Position numbers and translations under genes: made by a program
The notes under the pieces: generated by a model
What the model saw: only the letters and a program-made list of their open reading frames with translations
Database searches by the model: none
What the model was told of the DNA's origin: nothing
In this document: in pieces, positions 7,016 through 10,972 of the stretch
Layout: each line of letters opens with the position of its first letter
Position numbering within the stretch: position 1 is the stretch's first letter
Source of the DNA: Actinomycetes bacterium
GTDB taxonomy: Bacteria; Actinomycetota; Actinomycetes; Actinomycetales; Microbacteriaceae
Length of the DNA stretch: 10,972 nucleotides
Direction of reading: 5' to 3'
Assembly (NCBI GenBank): GCA_030425055.1
Contig: JAUHVN010000068.1
Span: forward strand, 1-10,972

Positions 7016-7954
7016 CTACGGCTGGGTCCGCGGCCGTCGGCGCCACGGCGCGACGGCGACGACGACCGACAGCAGCGCGACGGCGACCATCGCCGCCTCC
7101 TGTGCGAGTCCGGGGCCCGCCGGTGCGGGCCACAGCGCGTCGAGCGCGACCGACCCGCCGAGCTGACCCACCACGGCCCCGAGGCCGAACAGCAGCACGC
7201 CGGTGTACTGCACGAGGGCGGCCGACAGGAAGATGTACGCGACGCCGATCGCGCCGCCGGTGTACAGCCACGCCTCGCCCGGGAAGGATGCCGGAGGGCC
7301 GGCGATGGCGACGGCGATGACCGCGGCGACACCCAGCGCGGCCGTGCCGCCGATGAAGTTCACGAGCGTCGCGGTGAGGGGACTTCCCACGCGCTGACGC
7401 AGTCGGCCGTTCGTGGCCTGCTGCCACGCGATCCCGGCACCGGCGAGGAAGGGCAGCACCAGCATCCACAGCGGCACCGTCTGCACGGTGTCGCCGACGA
7501 GGGCGAGGGTGACCGCCACCAGCGCGAGTGCGCCGCCGATCAGCCGCGGCACGGTGATCGCGACGACTCCGGCCGGGCCGTAGCCGACCCGGTCGAGCAG
7601 GAGGCCATTGACGGTCTGACCCGCGACGACGCCCACGGTGAACAGCGAGACGCCGATCAGGCCGACAGCGAGCCCCTGGGTGGCCACGGTGAGGGCGCCC
7701 GCGAGACCGCCCGCCAGCATCCACCACGGGATGCTGCGCTGACGGATGCCGGCGGCGAGCGCCGCGTAGCCGCGTCGACCCGCGGGAAACGCCGCCGACA
7801 GCGCGATGAGGATCACGAGTCCCGAGCCGAACGAGATGACCGCGGCCACGAAGCCGGAGTCGAGCCGAACCCCGAGCTGGCCGTTGACGCGCGCCTGCAG
7901 CGCGGTGAGGATGCCGACCACGACGGCACCGGCGAGCGCCCAGCCGAACCTCAC
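7016..7954 (-). CDS. DMT-superfamily transporter, YdcZ/DUF606 type
   Basis: A 312-residue integral membrane protein with about ten hydrophobic helices, of the EamA-like YdcZ (DUF606) family in the drug/metabolite transporter superfamily. An internal duplication is visible: residues 18-52 (ALQARVNGQLGVRL, then a helix with SFGSG) align with 176-210 (AWQQATNGRLRQRV, then a helix with NFIGG), giving the two five-helix halves expected of this fold. The Asn-Gly pair (N24-G25 and N182-G183) recurs in both halves. The substrate is unknown. The start is GTG with only a weak purine tract before it. It lies 33 bases downstream of tRNA-Thr on the same strand, so read-through from the tRNA promoter is possible. 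Confidence 0.88.
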   Translation of the reverse strand: MRFGWALAGAVVVGILTALQARVNGQLGVRLDSGFVAAVISFGSGLVILIALSAAFPAGRRGYAALAAGIRQRSIPWWMLAGGLAGALTVATQGLAVGLIGVSLFTVGVVAGQTVNGLLLDRVGYGPAGVVAITVPRLIGGALALVAVTLALVGDTVQTVPLWMLVLPFLAGAGIAWQQATNGRLRQRVGSPLTATLVNFIGGTAALGVAAVIAVAIAGPPASFPGEAWLYTGGAIGVAYIFLSAALVQYTGVLLFGLGAVVGQLGGSVALDALWPAPAGPGLAQEAAMVAVALLSVVVAVAPWRRRPRTQP

Positions 7955-7987
7955 GAGCGGCCTGCCCGGCCGGTGGCGTGCATCACG

Positions 7988-8060
7988 AGCCGACTACGGG
8001 ACTCGAACCCGTAACCCCCGTATTACAAGTACGGTGCGCTACCAATTGCGCCAAGTCGGC
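7988..8060 (-). tRNA. tRNA-Thr (anticodon UGU)
   Basis: The minus strand folds into a complete 73-base cloverleaf. The acceptor pairs GCCGACT with AGTCGGC and has discriminator T. The D stem is GCGC/GCGC with loop AATTGGTA. The anticodon stem is CCGTA/TACGG with loop CTTGTAA (anticodon TGT at 8025-8027, reading ACA/ACG threonine codons). The variable loop is five bases and the T arm ACGGG-TTCGAGT-CCCGT. CCA is not encoded. A TAGACT hexamer (8070-8075, minus strand) nine bases before the 5' end could be its -10, with a -35 inside the end of the upstream gene. Confidence 0.98.
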
Positions 8061-8092
8061 AGATGGCCCAGTCTATCGGCGGGCCACGCCGG

Positions 8093-9058
8093 TCACGGCG
8101 TCGCGGTCGGGGTGGGGGTCGGCGTCGGCGTGGCCTGGAAGTAGGCGTCGCTCGCGACGGTCAGCACGAACTGCGCGAACTCCTTCGGGTCGTCGAGGGC
8201 GCCCACATACGGGGTTCCGTTGACGAGCACGGTCGGGGTTCCCGTCAGCGCAAGGCCGTCGGTGTCGGGCAGCTCGTCCAGCGCGCGCTGCGTCGCGTTT
8301 CGGGCCCAGCCCACGAAGGCCTGGTCCTCGATGCACGAGCGCACGAACCGGGGGCGCTCCGAGCCGCTCGCGATCGCCAGGTCGGCGAGCTCGATGTCGG
8401 AATAGCCGTCGGAGTCGACCTCGGGCTGCTGCGTGAGCAGCGCGTGGTTGAACGCGAAGAAGCTGTCGGGCGAGTGCGTCGCCACGCACGCGGCGGCGCC
8501 GGCGGCGCGCAGCGAGTACTTCGTGCCGTTCGACTTCGCCGTCAGCATCGAGACCGGGTAGTACGTGAGCTCGGCGGCGCCCTGACGCACCCACTTCGAC
8601 AGCTGCTGCACGTTGGCCAGCTGGAAGTCGCGCGAGCCGGTCGACAAGTAGTCGACGTACACGCGGATGTCGACGGTCGACCCGGGGGTCGCGCTCGGCG
8701 TCGGCGTGGCATCCGGACTCGACGACGCCGAGGGCGTCGCAGTCGGCGTGGGTGTCTCGTCGCCGGCCGGAGTGCTGCCTGCTGGCTCGACGAGCCCGAC
8801 GCCGCTGACCTCGGTGACGACGAACCCGTCACCGGTCGCGTTCACCGGGTTGAGGAGGGGCTTGGCAGCGGTCGAGGCGACCGTCCACGTGATCGCGACG
8901 GCGGCGACCGCGACCACGGCGACCGCGCCGACGACCATCGCGGTGATGCGGGCGGTGCGGGCGCGCGATTGCTGAGCGCGCACCTGCTGCGCCTTCTCGC
9001 GCACGGCGTCGCGCCGCTCGCGCGGGGGCTGCGCGCTCGGTGTCTCGTCGCTCGACAT
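8093..9058 (-). CDS. Membrane-anchored DsbA/thioredoxin-fold protein lacking the CxxC motif
   Basis: A 321-residue protein with a charged cytoplasmic head (1-37), one membrane helix (about 38-60), a Thr/Pro/Ser linker (about 95-127), a DsbA-like (Thioredoxin_4) domain (129-305) and a Thr-Pro tail (310-321). The domain opens with DIRVYVDYLSTGSRDF where active relatives have D-[FY]-x-C-P-x-C, so both catalytic cysteines are replaced by Ser (S139, S142). The cis-Pro loop is intact (TGTPTVLVNG, P275), and two other cysteines remain, C191 (AACVATH) and C242 (RSCIEDQ), at positions that form a structural pair in many relatives. A disulfide oxidase role is therefore unlikely; binding, scaffolding or holdase functions are possible. 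The ATG at 9058 has AGAGG (9063-9067 on the + strand) five bases upstream; an earlier in-frame start lacks this. Divergent from ugpC. Confidence 0.88.
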   Translation of the reverse strand: MSSDETPSAQPPRERRDAVREKAQQVRAQQSRARTARITAMVVGAVAVVAVAAVAITWTVASTAAKPLLNPVNATGDGFVVTEVSGVGLVEPAGSTPAGDETPTPTATPSASSSPDATPTPSATPGSTVDIRVYVDYLSTGSRDFQLANVQQLSKWVRQGAAELTYYPVSMLTAKSNGTKYSLRAAGAAACVATHSPDSFFAFNHALLTQQPEVDSDGYSDIELADLAIASGSERPRFVRSCIEDQAFVGWARNATQRALDELPDTDGLALTGTPTVLVNGTPYVGALDDPKEFAQFVLTVASDAYFQATPTPTPTPTATP

Positions 9059-9140
9059 GGAACCTCTCGGCGGAAGAATCTGTGGGCCGGGGATCCGGCG
9101 AACCGCTCGGGGAGGCGGCCTCCACGATGCTAGCCACGCT

Positions 9141-9159
9141 GTCTGGGAAATGCCCAGAC
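9141..9159. promoter_or_regulatory. Inverted repeat in the divergent promoter region
   Basis: GTCTGGG (9141-9147) and CCCAGAC (9153-9159) are perfect inverted arms around five bases (AAATG). The pairing can extend two bases outward if one G-T pair is allowed. It sits between the starts of the thioredoxin-fold gene and ugpC, where a dimeric repressor or activator would bind. A TAGCAT hexamer for the minus-strand gene (9127-9132) is adjacent. No known regulator is recognised. Confidence 0.45.
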
Positions 9160-9166
9160 GGAAACT

Positions 9167-9208
9167 CCATACCCGGTGTGCCATACGGGTCGTGCCATAA
9201 TCGAGGAG
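9167..9208 (+). repeat. Three tandem 14-bp repeats ending in the ugpC -10
   Basis: CCATAC at 9167-9172, CCATAC at 9181-9186 and CCATAA at 9195-9200 are spaced exactly 14 bases apart. The first two 14-base units agree at 10 positions, including a shared GTG at their ends. The third contains CATAAT (9196-9201), the best -10 hexamer for ugpC. No clear -35 is visible at 17 bases, which suggests that expression may depend on an activator bound to the repeats. Confidence 0.5.
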
Positions 9209-9295
9209 CGCCCGATGGCGGGCGTGCGGGTGAAGACCCGCTCATCCTCACTACGGATCGTCCGGCACGTACCTGCCGGTGAAGGAGAAGAAGAC

Positions 9296-10396
9296 ATGGC
9301 GTCCGTCACGTTCGACAACGCAACCCGCTTGTACCCCGGGGGAACCCGCCCGGCTGTGGACAAGCTCAACCTCGAGGTCGCCGACGGCGAGTTCCTCGTC
9401 CTGGTCGGTCCCTCCGGCTGCGGAAAGTCCACCTCGCTGCGCATGCTGGCCGGCCTCGAAGAGGTCAACTCGGGCCGCATCCTCATCGGCGACCGCGACG
9501 TCACCGACGTGCCGCCGAAGGACCGCGACATCGCGATGGTGTTCCAGAACTACGCGCTGTACCCCCACATGACCGTCGCCGAGAACATGGGCTTCGCCCT
9601 GAAGATCGCCGGCGTCGGCAAGGACGAGCGCGCCGCGCGCGTGCTCGAGGCCGCCAAGCTGCTCGACCTCGAGGAGTACCTGACCCGCAAGCCGAAGGCC
9701 CTCTCGGGTGGTCAGCGTCAGCGCGTCGCCATGGGCCGCGCCATCGTGCGTCAGCCGCAGGTGTTCCTCATGGACGAGCCGCTGTCGAACCTCGACGCCA
9801 AGCTGCGCGTGCAGACCCGCACCCAGATCGCCTCGCTGCAGCGTCGCCTGGGCGTCACCACCGTCTACGTCACGCACGACCAGACCGAGGCCCTCACCAT
9901 GGGCGACCGGATCGCGGTGCTCAAGGATGGCCTGCTCCAGCAGGTCGGCTCGCCCCGCGACCTGTACGAGAAGCCGAGCAACGTGTTCGTCGCCGGCTTC
10001 ATCGGCTCGCCCGCGATGAACCTGTTCCCCGTGCCGCTGACCGACGGCGGCGTCAAGTTCGGCGACGCGGTCGTCGGCATCGACGACGCGACCGGGAAGG
10101 CGCAGGGCACCGAGGTCACCGTGGGCGTGCGCCCCGAGGACATCATCGTCGCCCCCGAGGACGGAAAGGGCCTGTCGGTCGTCGTCGACCTCGTCGAGGA
10201 GCTCGGCGCCGACGGCTACCTCTACGGCCACGCCGACGTGCACGGCAAGCGCACCGACATCGTCGCGCGCGTCGACGGCCGCAACCACCCCAACGCCGGC
10301 GAGACCGTCGTGCTCGCCCCCGTGCCGCACCACGTGCACGTGTTCGACATCGAGACCGGCGAGCGTCTGACCGACCACGCCATCGCCTCGGCGTAG
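9296..10396 (+). CDS. ugpC: Sugar ABC transporter ATP-binding protein, UgpC/MsiK type
   Basis: A 366-residue nucleotide-binding subunit that drives carbohydrate uptake ABC transporters (CUT1 type). Walker A is GPSGCGKST (38-46), Q-loop Q84, signature LSGGQ (136-140), Walker B VFLMDE (156-161), D-loop SNLDAK and H-loop H194. The C-terminal TOBE/regulatory region (about 237-366) contains IGSPAMN and VGVRPEDI, as in MalK, UgpC and MsmX. The ATG at 9296 is supported by GAAGGAG (9281-9287). No permease or sugar-binding protein gene is beside it. In Streptomyces the similar MsiK serves several sugar permeases from a solo locus, and the same role is inferred here. The specific UgpC substrate implied by the symbol should not be taken literally. 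Confidence 0.95.
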   Translation: MASVTFDNATRLYPGGTRPAVDKLNLEVADGEFLVLVGPSGCGKSTSLRMLAGLEEVNSGRILIGDRDVTDVPPKDRDIAMVFQNYALYPHMTVAENMGFALKIAGVGKDERAARVLEAAKLLDLEEYLTRKPKALSGGQRQRVAMGRAIVRQPQVFLMDEPLSNLDAKLRVQTRTQIASLQRRLGVTTVYVTHDQTEALTMGDRIAVLKDGLLQQVGSPRDLYEKPSNVFVAGFIGSPAMNLFPVPLTDGGVKFGDAVVGIDDATGKAQGTEVTVGVRPEDIIVAPEDGKGLSVVVDLVEELGADGYLYGHADVHGKRTDIVARVDGRNHPNAGETVVLAPVPHHVHVFDIETGERLTDHAIASA

Positions 10397-10403
10397 CATC
10401 CAC

Positions 10404-10446
10404 CGGCGCGGCGCGGGGAGGTCTCGGATCTTCCCGCGCCGCGCCG
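10404..10446 (+). terminator. Strong hairpin terminator after ugpC
   Basis: A perfect 14-bp all-GC stem (10404-10417 with 10433-10446) encloses 15 bases that can pair further as six more pairs, two of them G-U, around a three-base loop. It begins seven bases after the ugpC stop and is followed by TTT (10447-10449). It isolates ugpC from the next gene. Confidence 0.85.
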
Positions 10447-10488
10447 TTTCCCGTTGACGTGACCCCGCCCGGTCGGAAGGGGGACGGC

Positions 10489-10972
10489 GTGCCCGACGCC
10501 CTGAACATCACCGCCAGCGCGGTGGACCCGCAGCTGCTGTCGCTGCCGTGGTCGACGACGCTCGCCGAATGGCCGTCGAGCGCGATCGTCTACCTGCCCA
10601 AGGGCATCTCGCGCCACCTGGTGCGCTTCGCGAGCCTCTCGGGCCGCGTCATCGCCGTCAAGGAGACGACCGCCGAGATGGCACGGCGCGAGTACGACAT
10701 GCTCGGCAACCTGCACCGCCTGGATGTGCCGTGCGTCGAGCGGGTCGCCGTCATCGCCGGCCGGACGGATTCCACGGGCAAGCCGCTGTCGGCCGCTCTG
10801 GTCACCGCACACCTGAAGTTCTCGCTCCCCTACCGCGCGCTGTTCACGCAGATCCTGCGCCCCGACACCGCGACGCGGCTCGTCGACGCACTCGCGGCGC
10901 TGCTCGTGCGCCTGCACAACGTCGGGTTCTTCTGGGGCGACGTGTCGCTGTCGAACACGCTGTTCCGGCGGG
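10489..10972 (+). CDS. DUF4032/kinase-like protein, 3'-truncated by window edge
   Basis: The first 161 residues of a protein with a protein-kinase-like fold, of the type annotated as DUF4032 or lipopolysaccharide-kinase-like in actinobacteria. Visible kinase landmarks are the beta-3 lysine in VIAVKE (K58), the helix-C glutamate in RREYDML (E68) and a catalytic-loop equivalent WGDVSLSN (149-156). In that loop D151 and N156 hold the canonical five-residue spacing, but Trp replaces the usual His two residues before the Asp. The GTG at 10489 is chosen over an in-frame GTG 30 bases upstream because GGAAGGGGG lies just before it. No membrane segment is seen in the visible part. The substrate is unknown, and the activation segment lies beyond the window. 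Confidence 0.75.
   Translation, partial: MPDALNITASAVDPQLLSLPWSTTLAEWPSSAIVYLPKGISRHLVRFASLSGRVIAVKETTAEMARREYDMLGNLHRLDVPCVERVAVIAGRTDSTGKPLSAALVTAHLKFSLPYRALFTQILRPDTATRLVDALAALLVRLHNVGFFWGDVSLSNTLFRR

Noticed and set aside
7988..8060. tRNA-Thr as an integration site for a mobile element
   Set aside because: No integrase gene, no duplicated tRNA 3' end within the window, and no compositional change on either side.
8096..8135. GTCGGG/GTCGGC tandem repeats resembling a minisatellite
   Set aside because: They encode the Thr-Pro C-terminal tail of the thioredoxin-fold protein in frame; low-complexity coding sequence explains them.
9251..10399. A 382-codon open frame antisense to ugpC
   Set aside because: Val/Gly/His/Asp-rich complement of a well-conserved ABC ATPase, with no domain of its own; it also begins in the terminator side and crosses the ugpC promoter.
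10454..10482. TTGACG at 10454-10459 as a -35 for the DUF4032 gene
   Set aside because: The region at the expected -10 is a G-run that serves as the ribosome-binding site; no -10 is visible.

Overview
The window looks like core chromosome of a high-GC Gram-positive actinobacterium, most likely Microbacteriaceae and plausibly Microbacterium. The grounds are the very G/C-rich third codon positions, GTG starts, a GroEL ending in GGMDF under CIRCE control, actinobacterial families (DUF3263, LytR_C, DUF2332, DUF4032, WXG100, MsiK/UgpC-type ATPase) and a tRNA without an encoded CCA. The genus is inferred from recognised sequence style, not from a search. I see no phage, transposase, CRISPR array, toxin-antitoxin pair or defence locus. 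No gene-free stretch exceeds 300 bases; the longest is the 237-base divergent promoter region at 9059-9295.

Layout. 1-1511 (+) is the C-terminal part of a HAMP sensor histidine kinase cut by the left edge. 1634-1921 (+) is a lone WXG100 protein. It converges on groL (1983-3602, -) across a hairpin that could terminate both. groL stands alone without groES, under a promoter with one perfect and one degenerate CIRCE operator. Next on the minus strand come a CspA-type cold-shock protein (3770-3973) and the co-directional set DUF2332 (4991-5983), DUF3263 (4730-4981) and a membrane-anchored LytR_C protein (4102-4677). Divergent from DUF2332 is a + strand operon in which msrB (6069-6476) overlaps a YdjA-like nitroreductase (6473-7015) by four bases. 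That operon abuts, tail to tail with no gap, a YdcZ/DUF606 membrane transporter (7016-7954, -). tRNA-Thr(UGU) lies at 7988-8060 (-). A membrane-anchored DsbA-fold protein whose CxxC is replaced by STGS (8093-9058, -) is divergent from an orphan sugar-ABC-transporter ATPase (9296-10396, +), which ends at a strong hairpin terminator. The right edge holds the start of a DUF4032/kinase-like gene (10489-, +).

How the genes work together. Several are stress or envelope housekeeping: GroEL (protein folding, HrcA/CIRCE), Csp (RNA chaperone), MsrB (methionine sulfoxide repair) with a flavin reductase beside it, an envelope sensor kinase, a LytR_C anchor protein and an extracytoplasmic thioredoxin-fold protein. 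They are separate transcription units and not one pathway.

The points most worth a second look are a heptamer (GGATGCC/GGCATCC) that recurs far more often than base composition suggests and forces otherwise rare codons, the tandem CIRCE arrangement, three 14-bp direct repeats leading into the ugpC -10 element, and the cysteine-less DsbA-like protein. I found no convincing new multi-gene system.
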